Part shown: positions 54,113 through 64,000 of the stretch, one piece after another
Layout: every line of letters starts with the position of its first letter
Numbering within the stretch: the first letter of the stretch is position 1
Assembly (NCBI GenBank): GCA_020137815.1
Contig: CM035362.1
Location: 1,051,793 to 1,115,792 of the forward strand
Direction: 5' to 3'
Length of the DNA stretch: 64,000 bases
From: Hormiphora californensis
Lineage: Eukaryota; Ctenophora; Tentaculata; Cydippida; Pleurobrachiidae
The notes under the pieces: generated by a model
Databases searched by the model: none
Told to the model about the DNA's origin: nothing
What the model saw: only the letters and a program-made list of their open reading frames with translations
Made by a program: the position numbers and the translations under genes

Positions 54113-54124
54113 GTAACTGCAGTA

Positions 54125-55802
54125 GGGTATACCGGGGTAATTTGGACGGTGGGGCAATGTGGTCACATGACGGGGCAATGTGGACTAGTGATTTATATGG
54201 GACTTTAAAATTGTGGTGTTTAGTGTGAAATAACGAAAAATGACGACTTTAAAGTTAAACTTTATTTCGGTAAACTTAATTATGATAATTATTTAAATTA
54301 AGGGTCAGAATTTCACAATATGATACTTTTCTATTCCGTTTCATCATCAAAATGACATTAGCTTTCGATTTAATTAGCTAATTAGCATTTTAATGAAGCG
54401 GGGCAATTCGGACAATTTGGGGCAATTCGGACGAAAAAATCGGGGGCAATTCGGTCATAAACCAGATTGCCCCATGGGGCAATTTGGACTAGACCAAATT
54501 GCCCCATGGGGCAAATTGGTTAAGACAAATTGGCCTCATGGCGCCATTATACTCGTTTCTATGGAAACCATAGACAACCTACTTTCATAGTTATCCTATT
54601 CAATCAATATAGATGGCTAAAACTAAGTAAATATACCAAAAAAATAGAAGGCGCATGTTACAACCAATTCTCTGCTTGCCAAGGTCACAAGTCAATCCAA
54701 GGTGTGGTATTCGACAAACCAACTTAATGGGGTGCTCCAGAATATCTAGGACTGGTGCTTTGATAACCAAAAGTAGTGTTTTATCATGATAATCATCCTT
54801 ATGCAGCTGATAAAACTGAATAAAGGGATAAATTACAGGCTTAATTAGAGCAATAGGCATTTGATAACCAAAGCCACTGATTTGCTAGCCATGGCTGGTA
54901 ACTGAGGGCAGTCTGATGTCTCATTGTGATTCACAATCATGTTTAAACAATCGATAGTCTAATAATACGGATATATTGGGTGAATTTGGAGCAAGAAAAT
55001 AGTACATTACTGCAAACTCGTCGGTTGCTATGGTAACAAACTCCGTTGCTATAGCAACCCCAGGGAATTGCATTGAGTGGGAATCGGCCACTAACATGAT
55101 TAATTAGACTGGATCCCCATAATAGTAATTTCTGGCCTTGTAAGCACCTGAAAACACAGACACCATTCCTTTGAAAACCGTAGCTTTATTTGTGGCTTTT
55201 TGATCTTTGATGTCGATTTTCTCAAAAAGCCTATTCGGGATTAGATTAAATCTTTTTCTAATCGACTAGGCTAATCCTGAGCTTTCGAAAATGCACCCTA
55301 TTGATATAGATTTGATGAACACGTAATTTTTTGGTTAATTAGGCTAATTACTACTTAATTAACTAATTTTGAAAAAAGTAATAGCACGGGATACTAAATT
55401 ACTAGATGACTGAAAAGTTTGAAATCGATATCTCAAAAACTGTGGCTACAATCTAAGTTTGTCCGAATAGCCCCAACCTCGGCCTGATTTACATTGCAGA
55501 TTTACAGCTGGGGCAATGTGGTGTGTCGCGGTCACGTGATTGAATGCGCGCATTGTGATTGGTGTAGAGGGCCACTAGTCCACATTGCCCCGTGTCTCGC
55601 GATCGAAAATATTCCGACTTACCTTCATTAACAAGGTTAATTAGCTATCTAAAAGTTATGCTTTCGGTGTAAATTTGTTCTGAGGCTCTAGATAAAGGTT
55701 CAGTTGCACAAATTGAGTAGCTAACTAATTGATTAAGTAAATAAATGGCTCTTGAAATACCAGTTGAATGCAAAAAGTGGTCCAAATTACCCCGGTATAC
55801 CC
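54125..55802. mobile_element. TA-flanked mariner-like non-autonomous element
   Basis: The inverted ends GGGTATACCGGGGTAATTTG (left, continuing GAC) and its exact complement at the right are both flanked by TA (54,123-54,124 and 55,803-55,804). The perfect terminal repeat is about 23 bp. Internal repeats of GGGGCAATTTGGAC / GGGGCAATGTGG occur near both ends. There is no transposase frame; the 60-90 codon frames are spurious. It begins 12 bp after the hAT-like element ends. Both lie between COA4 and makorin. Confidence 0.85.
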
Positions 55803-56147
55803 TACTAACCTAATAGTATTAATATATATGTAATGGCGATGATGATTGATGTTACATAGTTTTAGAAAGGCTTGTTTTTTTTCGACCCTGAGCAACACTT
55901 TTTTTTCAAAAGTATATTTTTTTAAACTATGTATTTGAGATTTAAAAAAAGCTTTAGAAGCTAAGTTAAGTTATATGCTTTTTACCCTCATAAAATTATC
56001 TGATTTTGTCTTTCAGTTACATAAGTAATGTTATTATCTAACTTTCTATTCAAAAGTGTGTTAACTTCTGAGTTTTGATGTTTATTTCTCATCTCATAAC
56101 TCAGCTAAACCATTGTCTCAATCTTCCACCCTTTTTTTCGTAGTGAA

Positions 56148-59100
56148 ATGACAACAAGATGGAACCTTGACGCACCAGAGTTTGTCCCGGGACGATGGGC
56201 TTCACCATCCCCTGTCCCTCCGCAAACACCCCACATTCCACCTCCACAAACAACCCACACTCCACAATCAGCCCACATTCCACAATCTATCCACATTCCA
56301 CCTCCACAAACAACCCACATTCCACCTCCGCAAACAACCCACATTCCACCTCCGCAAACAACCCACATTCCACAATCAGCCCACATTCCACAATCAGCCC
56401 ACACTCCACAATCTATGCACATTCCACCTCCGCAACCAACCCACCTTCCACCTCCGCAACCAACCCACATTCCTTCACAACATCCTACCGGATCGTCTCT
56501 AACAGCTGAATCACCAGCTTTCCTCCCAAAACAACACCCTCCAATCTCCATAACAACTCGAACACGGAATCTACGCCTCACCGACTCCTCTCCTACCGTA
56601 CACCAGCCCCATCCCAAGAAAGAACACCAGAAAAGAAGACCGAAGAGCCATCATCTCCAACAGAGACGGAGTGAGGGTGTAGCGACCCCGTCTACACCTG
56701 ATACAGGGTGTCCCCGTTATAGTGACGTAGTAGCGGAGAACAGTTCACAGCAACAAGGCGCTACCATATCCGGTAAATTCTGACAAATCAATGCTCTCTT
56801 TCAAATTCCCGTTGAGAAGTTACCCCGATCTAGATAGTTCATGGACCAGTTATTTTCCCTTCTAATCCCCCCTCTAATTCTCCCCTTCTACTAATAATTC
56901 TCCCCTTCTAATCCCCTCCCCCTCCTTGTCTACAGGTGCCCCAGGTTCCAGTGGTGCCCTTTGTCCCTACTGGATGGATACTGGGACATGTGAGGACGGG
57001 GAGCTGTGTGTCAATGTACACGGTGAATTCTGTAGGCACTGTGAACGGTACTGCCTACCACCTGGGGACGTGAAAATGCAACAGGTACAGAACTACATGA
57101 CGTAGTGTTTAATGTGCTCGTACCATGGTTTTAGAAAGGTGCTAACCAAGTTAATTAGAAGGCTGATGTCCTTAGATCAAGACCCGCACGGGCCCGCCTG
57201 TGTATTCTCTTTCATGCTCTCTCCAATATCTTGGCATTTATTTCATCTCTCCCTCTCTTTACTGTCCGTCCCTCTATCTCCCTCTCTCTCTTTACTCTCC
57301 CTCTATCTCAGATGCACAAGGACATTTGTGCGACACTCCGGGAACAGTACAACCAGGCTGCAGAGGCTAGCAGGGATCTCTCTTGTACTATCTGCTACGA
57401 AGTTGTCCTGGAGAAGGAGGAAAAGAAACAGCGACAGTATGCTAATTTTAACTTTTTCTAACATTGACAAGAAATCTAAACCTGATTTATTCCTGTTCCT
57501 GCTCGGTCCCTGATCCCTTATTCCACAGGTTCGGCCTATTATCCGAGTGCAGCCACACCTTCTGTTTGGAGTGCATAAGGAAATGGAGGAACTCTCAGAG
57601 CGGGGAGGCGAACAAACGAAAATGTCCGATTTGCAGAAAACTCAGCTACTTCGTTATCCCTTCCAAGGTAATTAATTAGTTAATTAACTTGATATATGGC
57701 AGTGACTTGGGGTCAACGGTCTCAAAAGTGTGAGTTCTGAAGTTTCGGTAGAAGAAAAAACAAATTAAATCATTGATTTAAAACAAAACATATCAAAATC
57801 ATTACCATTTATCAGAATTACACTGTCATTTTCGAAAAAAATAACACAATCTATTAATTTTCACAGAAGTTACTCATTTTGTATTAGAGGCGCTCCCTCT
57901 CCCAAAACATCATCCCCTCTACATTCCAATATTGAATGAACATACATAGAGAATCGCCTGTTAGTTAGTGAATACAGCACAGGATTCACCACCACGCCAA
58001 TACAAATTAGAAACCCCGCAACTAATGCAACTCCTCCTGGCTCATCGGTTCTGTTAACTAATTCAATAATAGCGAATACCAAATACACTGACCAGCTTGC
58101 CAGGAACACAGTAGTTAATGTGATGACTGTGGTGAGTGCCTTGAGATTGACCCTTGAAGACCGGTTGTTTCTGTACATTAATACCACACCACACAAGTAA
58201 CCATTACATAAAATTGTGACAGACATCGGTAATAAAACGACAACCACAAGGCAAGACAAATAAATTATTTCAATTGTTATGAAATCAAATTTAATTCTAC
58301 AAGCCTGCTCAACCGGATCAAAACTATATGTTGAGTTATTCATGTTTCCTGTAACCCCACCCACTAACCCAACAGCAGACAACCACATTACAGCCAGTAT
58401 ACCCCATGCCACACTTGTTGTGACTATCTGACGTAGTGGTACCAACACAATCCTCAACCTATGAAGGGTTATACACATAACAGTCCAGAGACTAACCGTC
58501 CCCGCTATGTGGGCCGAATGTAAACACGTTTTACACAGCCACATGTACACCCTAAATGGGTTGAGGGAAGGATCTGCATCCATAATGGAAGATATACAGG
58601 GTGGTAGGATACCAAATATGGCATAGAGGAGATCTCCAACGGCCAGGTTCCTCACAAACATTACGGAGACTTTGTCCAAGTCAATGGCGTTGTATCGTAT
58701 AGAGGAATAGATGATAAGGCTGTTGCCAAGGAGCCCAAGAAGGCTGGTAACAGTGTAAAATGTGATTGTGATCCAACGAATTATCATTCCTCAGATTCTA
58801 ATAAAAAGATACAACGGTTAAAATGAGAATAGGGCCAAATCACAGTGTATAGACGGTCGTTGGTCATTGGTCCCTCAAGATCATGTCAAGTTCATAATAA
58901 CAAAGCAGGCTGCAAGGCTGCACACATTTATAGATTTACCCAGCACTGTATAAACATTGGATGTTCATCTGCTACACATTGCAAATCAGATAACCAATCT
59001 GTCTTGGGAAAACAGTGTGGTAAATGGTTACCCGCCTGGTATTGTTAGATACATTATAATGCCACCTCCCCCTTACATCCCCCTCTCATCTACTGCAGAC

Positions 59101-59806
59101 CCCCCTCTTCATCCCTCCCCTCCCCATCTCTCATCACCTCCCATCTCTCAACTATAACAGACCCCCCTCCCCTTCATTCCTCATCCCCCCCCTCAGGTGT
59201 GGGTATCTGATATGGCTGAGAAAGATCGTCTGATTCAAGGATACAAGGAGCATCTCTCTACCAAGGATTGTATGCACTTCAACAAGGGCCAGGACTTCTG
59301 CCCCTTTGGACCTAACTGCTTCTACCGTCATGCCCTACCTGACGGCACTGTCGTGTCTGATAATGTGGTATGTAGTGGGGTGGTAGTGTGCCCATATATG
59401 GGCATATAGTGTCATCAATTGACCATGTATGGTTATGACTTATTTGTAGATGTGTATACAGCTATAATAATGAGCTTTATAAGGGGATCAAGTTTCAGTA
59501 GTTAAACACACTGCTCACCAGCTCACCATCTATTTGACATACAGTTACAGTAGTGTAAGAATCGGTTAGGACTAAGGGAAGCAGGGTCAGAGCTATTGAA
59601 CATAAAATATAAAACATAAAGTGATTGTATCGCTAACATCTGATAACTTCCAACAGGTAAAAAGGCGAGTTAACTCAGAGGGAGATGCAGTAGTTTTAAC
59701 ACGTCCCTTCCTGTCTGACTTCCTGGAGGAGCTGCTAAGTTTCAGTGCTGTTCCAATTCACCTCCAAATGCACGCTATTAGAACACTCTTTAATATCCAG
59801 CAGTGA
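56148..59806 (+). CDS. MKRN: makorin-type RING E3 ubiquitin ligase, six exons
   Basis: Exons 56,148-56,772, 56,936-57,084, 57,312-57,436, 57,529-57,667, 59,197-59,367 and 59,657-59,806 join in phase to about 452 aa. In order: a PAM2-like motif (WNLDAPEFVPG) at residues 5-15; a Pro/His/Gln-rich repeat (about 25-110); a CCCH finger (CPYWMDTGTCEDGELCVNVH, spacing 8-5-3); the makorin Cys-rich segment (FCRHCERYC); a C3HC4 RING (CTICYEVV ... CSHTFCLECIRKWR ... CPICRK); and a second CCCH finger (CMHFNKGQDFCPFGPNCFYR, then H). It ends LFNIQQ. Family knowledge: makorins bind RNA and poly(A)-binding protein and ubiquitinate ribosome-associated targets. The usual most N-terminal CCCH finger of vertebrate MKRN1/2 is not seen and may sit in an upstream exon or be absent. 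MKRN1 and MKRN2 cannot be separated here. Intron 4 contains an antisense GPCR. Confidence 0.95.
56215..56485. repeat. in-frame minisatellite in makorin exon 1
   Basis: Tandem variants of CCTCCACAAACAACCCACATTCCA and CACAATCAGCCCACATTC encode alternating HIPPPQTT and HIPQSA blocks. All three plus-strand frames are open across it. Copy number is probably polymorphic. Confidence 0.88.
57870..58787 (-). CDS. rhodopsin-like orphan GPCR, intronless, antisense in a makorin intron
   Basis: An uninterrupted 305-codon frame with seven hydrophobic segments. Class A landmarks: TM1 LLGLLGNSLIIYSS, TM2 NLAVGDLLYAIFG, a Cys before TM3 (WLCKTC), TM3 end CITLHRLRIVLVPL (LHR in place of DRY), TM5-6 loop NNRSSRVNLKALTTV, and TM7 VVVNPVLYSLTNRRF with canonical NPxxY. 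A Cys in the second extracellular loop (EQACRIKF) can pair with the TM3 Cys. NST and NRT are potential N-glycosylation sites. The ligand is unknown. It lies wholly in makorin intron 4 (57,668-59,196) on the opposite strand. Lack of introns is compatible with retroposition or with the usual single-exon state of many class A receptors. It is not obviously close to the other GPCR in this window. Confidence 0.9.
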   Translation of the reverse strand: MIIRWITITFYTVTSLLGLLGNSLIIYSSIRYNAIDLDKVSVMFVRNLAVGDLLYAIFGILPPCISSIMDADPSLNPFRVYMWLCKTCLHSAHIAGTVSLWTVMCITLHRLRIVLVPLRQIVTTSVAWGILAVMWLSAVGLVGGVTGNMNNSTYSFDPVEQACRIKFDFITIEIIYLSCLVVVVLLPMSVTILCNGYLCGVVLMYRNNRSSRVNLKALTTVITLTTVFLASWSVYLVFAIIELVNRTDEPGGVALVAGFLICIGVVVNPVLYSLTNRRFSMYVHSILECRGDDVLGEGAPLIQNE

Positions 59807-60921
59807 AAGGAAGAGAGTGGAATGTGATCCAGCTTGTGGAAGCTCTAGATATAGATCATTAGCAATCGTATGTTCAATTACTTTTTTCTACCCTTCTCCT
59901 ACAATTATTAGTGTATTGTGTGTGTGAGAGAGAAACATTAAATGGCGACTTTACTTTGCAACACTTCTCAGTGTGAATAGTATTTCACTTTGTCAAAGAC
60001 TACTTTTTTTGATATTTTGAGAGTTACAATACTATGATGAGTAGTTCAATATTTCCTAGTATGTATTAGCTTTGATTAAACTACATTACACAGGATATGG
60101 CGGATATATTTGCGTGCTAAAACCCTTTTTGCAGTTTCCGGGATTCTAGTCAATATTTACTGAACTTGAATTCAACATACCTAATAAATTAGTATCGATA
60201 TGTAATATTAAACTTAATTTTCTATTATCGCTGAGTATAATTGCCGTGTATTGCTAAGCTTTTTGTATACACTTTCCTAATACTTTTCTAGAATAGACTG
60301 CAGTTCCGATCCTTTTTCACTGTCTTTTTTTCTATACTGGCTTGTGAGCTGTCTTTATTTTGTGTGTATCTTCCTAGTGTCTACATTTCTCCGTGACCCT
60401 TCCGTGTTGCAATAATATTCATCTGGTTTCCATAGTAATATCTTTAATTCTCCTCAATTCATAGTGTGTTTTTTGTATCCATCATCATCTCTTCTATTTC
60501 TCTGTGTAGGCTCTTCGATCTGTTTCCTAGACTCCTAAACCAACTGTGTTTTACTTATACATACGATCACAGTACTTCCCCCATCCTTCATCCCTCGCTC
60601 AAACAACTCATCTCTCCCACATACACACACATACACTAACACACGCTGTGCGTCACTCAGAGCTGATGTTCCCATGACGGGGGTCACTGTAACGCGCGAG
60701 AATACAAATGAGAGGTTCCTCGCGCGACCAACCTTAAGCGCATTTACACGCGCAAAATTAAAGCCGCGCCGCGTGGTAAATTAAAACGTAAAATTTGAAC
60801 TTGTGAAATAAAAAATTTCCAGGCTGAGTCTGTTTTTGTTCTTGAACTCCTCTCCACCGACAGCTTCACACCAACTCCAGCCCTTTCAAAGAACCAAAAT
60901 CACACTTAAAATAGTGGGAAA
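59807..60921. other. intergenic between makorin and the FAM117-like gene
   Basis: AT-rich 3' flank of makorin, then a CpG-richer stretch from about 60,650. The latter has an inverted CGCGCGAG / CTCGCGCG pair (60,693-60,700 and 60,719-60,726) and GCCGCGCCGCG, probably the promoter of the following gene. No further gene is seen. Confidence 0.5.
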
Positions 60922-62959
60922 ATGCCACAGGGACCAGTCAAAGCAAGCCATGAGTTTTCGGTGATCCGCCGAGCCAGCTCACTCGAATCAATTCCCACGG
61001 AAGAGAGTCGTCCGGCTGCCAAGGTAGACATTAGGCCTAATTTGTAGTCAATTTAGGGTAAAAAGGCAGTCGAAATATGATAATTAGCGGGAAAACGTTA
61101 AAATCTGGGTGCCTTTCATTGCTAACAATTCGTAGTTTTGGCGCGCGCGACGGGTTAGGGCTATCCGTTAGGGTCTGGTTAGGGTTTGGTTTGGGGTTAC
61201 CGGTTAGGGCTATCGATTCTCTAACTGATACCGTTTAGTTTACACAAATCGGCCATGTGGTTCCATGGCTATAGCCGTTTGAAAAAGTCGGTCTAAGTAT
61301 ACTCTTTTGGCAGCGCGCACCTGTAAACAGGCTGCAAGGCACCCAGATTATAATCGCGCCCTAATTAGCGTGGTAATAAGGATGGGGAAGACTGAATGGG
61401 TTTGGGAAACACAAATTGACCCATATTCCCATCGTTATCAGGTTGACGTTAAAGTAAAACGACATAAAAGAAGCAACAGCGTTGGAACGAGCCAGCTAAA
61501 TGAAAAGTTTATTCGTTCCTTCCAGCGAGAAAGAAACATGTCCCCTCCTTCCCCGGTAAGAAGTTGAAAAATAAACAACACAGATCCACAAATGCGATGT
61601 AACAGGCAGTTTTGGATCATAACTCATCTGCTCGGGGCGTCCCACGACACCAGCCCTCTGGGAGTTGTCGTGAGGCAACCTCAATCGTGAGGTCCCGATC
61701 TAAACTGCCCCCCCCCCCCTCTAAAACCCATTATTTCGCAGAGTATTCACGGAGGATTACACAACATACGAGATGCTCTATATAGGAATTCTGGTACTGC
61801 TGATTCCTATATCAATCCTTCTGTCCCTGTATTTGGTATGAGTCACACCCGATCCTTGGATTGCCTTTTTGAGCTTGAGAACCTTACTCTCAGCCATTCC
61901 CCAGCGGTGAGTGCAGTTATAATCTATATCAACTATGTAATATCAACTATTATATGTAATCAACTCCTGTAAATTCAAAATTCCGTTTTATTTCGTGACC
62001 TATGTTCCAACCTTATTCCCTCCCACATTATCATATTATTTATCTGTCTGCTGTACGTCACAGAATATTAAAAGATGTTTTCTTGTCGTTTCCTTACCAG
62101 AAAATTCAGATCTAAAATTCTCAAGTCTCAAATGATTATTATATTTTGATGAACTCAAGTCTAAAGCACAAAATTCACCCTTTCATTCCCTTTCAGACGC
62201 CTCATGAAGGCCACAAAGCGCCCCTACCTCACTGTGCCTGTAGAAGGTGCAGCCAGACCCCAGACGACTCCCCAATCCTACATGCTCGGTCCATATCCCC
62301 TGGTTTGGATTCCCCAGATGCCTTCAAGATTGGCTCCTCACCTCGAGTCAACTGCAGTTTTCTGTTTGCCCAGCAGCCCCCAGCTACTGCTGCAACTGCC
62401 ACATGCACAAGGTAAGATAGCGGGGGACGATATCAGGGCTGGATTTAGCAGGGGGTCTATAGTTTCCAGGGAGGGGTTGGAGAGAGAGTTATAACATGTG
62501 GGAACCAAATATCAGGTTTTTAGTAATCAGACCGGGTTAGGTTTCCCTACTAAATTCATTTTGTCCCCCTCACAATGTGTTTAACTATGACCTGTAACCT
62601 CCTTGTGGGTGACGTGTCATGTGTGGGATAAATATAGGATTGATGTTGAAAGGAATGACTTTAAACAATAGTTCTGTAGTTTTTGTAAATGCAGGAATCT
62701 AACTTTTTTAAACTCTACAGAAACCAATGAACTATCTAAACGCTGCACTCCTCAGACAAACAAATGTGTAGTATGTGTGTGGGTGTGTCGTTCTAATTAC
62801 CCAAGTTCTGCGGTCTATTATCCAAGTCTAGTCTATCTCTAATTCTCTATCTTCTTTTTACCCTTTTTCACATTCACTCTCTATCTATCTCTCTCTCTTG
62901 TTTAAGCTGCTGTACAACTGCGAATTCATTCAAGGTGTCTATCTCTCGAACCTTCTTTT

Positions 62960-63042
<83 letters not shown>

Positions 63043-63143
63043 TTCTCTATCCCATTTCGAAGTAACTTCATTTTCATTTGCCACCGTCTTCTGGACGAGA
63101 GGAAGGGAGTTATAATGGGTGGGTAAATTCCAAAGAAGCTGCT

Positions 63144-63184
<41 letters not shown>

Positions 63185-63404
63185 GTAGCAAAACCATAGT
63201 TCTCAAGCAATGGACCGGGATGTAGCTCACTAAACTGTGCTAAGGGAGGGGCCACCAGGAGTTACAATTTCATTAAGCCACCCGGTGTACAATGCAACTC
63301 ATATTTTTATCCTCCTCCTAGTCGAATATTTTGTTTTCTTTTTCCAAATATTTTTCATCAGGGGGCCCGGGGGCTTCAAAGGCAGCATCAGCACAGTGCA
63401 ATAA
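60922..63404 (+). CDS. FAM117/GLCCI1-family protein, five predicted exons
   Basis: Exons 60,922-61,023, 61,331-61,555, 61,742-61,906, 62,197-62,411 and 63,362-63,404 have consistent GT-AG borders and phases, about 249 aa. Recognition rests on motifs in the order found in FAM117A/B and GLCCI1: RRASSLESIPTE near the N-terminus, HKRSNSVGTSQLNEKFIRSF (a phospho-type serine motif leading into a helix), HTRSLDCLFELENL, TPHEGHKAPLPH, and SPDAFKIGSSPRVNCSFLF. The protein is Ser/Pro-rich and probably disordered. Molecular function is poorly known in this family; GLCCI1 is a glucocorticoid-induced transcript in mammals. The last exon is weakly supported and the gene could continue differently. The exon 2 acceptor was chosen because it is the only one found that keeps the frame open. 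Confidence 0.62.
61153..61212. repeat. degenerate GTTAGGG-like repeats in an intron
   Basis: GGGTTAGGGCTATCCGTTAG, then GGTTAGGGTTTGG and CGGTTAGGGC: about five imperfect TTAGGG-type units in intron 1 of the FAM117-like gene. Confidence 0.6.
62962..63034. repeat. (CT)n microsatellite
   Basis: A pure CT run in the last predicted intron of the FAM117-like gene. A complementary GA run lies at 63,148-63,182, so the two could pair as a stem. Confidence 0.95.
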
Positions 63405-63691
63405 CATTTGGTCGCCGAACGCAGTGACAAAGAAAAATACCGAGAAACAGTCTATTCTCTTTTATTTGGGGTGATGCCAGTTTCCTATAGGCCTCCTTCC
63501 CTCTCTCTATCCACCATCTATCCCAGCCCTATCTCTCTATATCCCTATATATCTCTCCCTCACTCTATCAGGTAACTATAGCAACACCATAGTCCCCTTT
63601 ATCTAATTGCTGATCTCGAACCAGTGGCAGCAGGTCACTGCTACCCTGTCACCTGTTAACCAAATTCCCCCTTTTCCGGAGTTTCTAAGTG

Positions 63692-63820
63692 TTTTTATGA
63701 AGGAGCAATAATTCGTTTTATGAAGGAGCAATAATTCGTTTTATGAAGGAGCAATAATTCATTTTATGAAGGAGCAATACAAAGTTTTATGAAGGAGCAA
63801 TACAAAGTTTTATGAAGGAG
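63692..63820. repeat. 23-bp tandem repeat
   Basis: About 5.5 copies of TTTTATGAAGGAGCAATAAT plus TCG. The last two copies carry CAATACAAAG in place of CAATAATTCG. Confidence 0.92.
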
Positions 63821-64000
63821 CTGCTGCAGGTGTGTGTCTGTGTGAGCGATGTATTAATCTGAGATTCCTCATGCAATAACATATCACGCACACAAAACTC
63901 AACTGCGCTATGTATGCATATTGTACTATACACTCATGATCTTGATTTATCTATTATACTCTCCTTTCATCGTTCTTTCTCTCCGTCTCTCTCCGTTCTC

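Noticed and set aside
52749-54208. Frames rich in RFGSV or NRTEP repeats near the hAT-like ends
   Set aside because: They are read from GGTTC pentamer arrays in the transposon ends.

Overview
This is eukaryotic, animal-type nuclear DNA. Genes are split by short GT-AG introns (mostly about 60-200 bp), the products are animal housekeeping proteins and rhodopsin-like GPCRs, and the spacers are full of (CT)n/(GA)n microsatellites and short inverted-repeat transposons. No bacterial operons, rRNA, tRNA or CRISPR were seen. Compact genes and divergent orphan GPCRs would fit a non-bilaterian animal such as a sponge, but that placement is only a guess.

Layout. 1-16 kb is gene-poor: one small membrane-protein gene (4.2-5.1 kb, with an apparent frame break), one minus-strand gene for a predicted secreted protein (8.8-10.6 kb), small MITE-like elements and CT tracts. 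16.1-19.3 kb is degraded sequence dominated by long homopolymers. 19.3-35.1 kb is a palindrome of about 15.8 kb turning at a 44-bp spacer (27,169-27,212). Its right arm carries the 3' half of a TMEM260 gene and a nested GPCR, both intact. Its left arm carries the same exons with indels.

29.8-47.7 kb is the complete 18-exon TMEM260 gene (minus strand, about 757 aa). Its introns hold the GPCR, a perfect 311-bp tandem repeat and two foldback elements (3.1 and 1.35 kb). Divergently from it start CIAO3 (48.3 kb), then OGFOD1 and COA4, all on the plus strand. A second degraded patch (49.43-50.05 kb) destroys the 3' end of CIAO3 and the 5' end of OGFOD1. 52.7-55.8 kb is a pair of adjacent non-autonomous DNA transposons: a hAT-like element with a perfect 8-bp target duplication and a TA-flanked mariner-like element. 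56.1-59.8 kb is a six-exon makorin E3 ligase with a second, intronless GPCR antisense in its fourth intron. 60.9-63.4 kb is a probable FAM117/GLCCI1-family gene.

Functions. CIAO3 (cytosolic Fe-S assembly), COA4 (mitochondrial twin-CX9C), OGFOD1 (ribosomal prolyl hydroxylase), TMEM260 (ER O-mannosyltransferase) and makorin (RNA-binding E3 ligase) are unrelated housekeeping genes packed together; no shared pathway is claimed.

The most informative observation is that the two palindrome arms differ in TMEM260 exons by about 34 synonymous but only 4 replacement substitutions. The left copy nevertheless lacks exons 1-8 and carries frameshifts. That pattern fits two diverged haplotypes joined head to head better than a simple fold-back copy or an old pseudogene.
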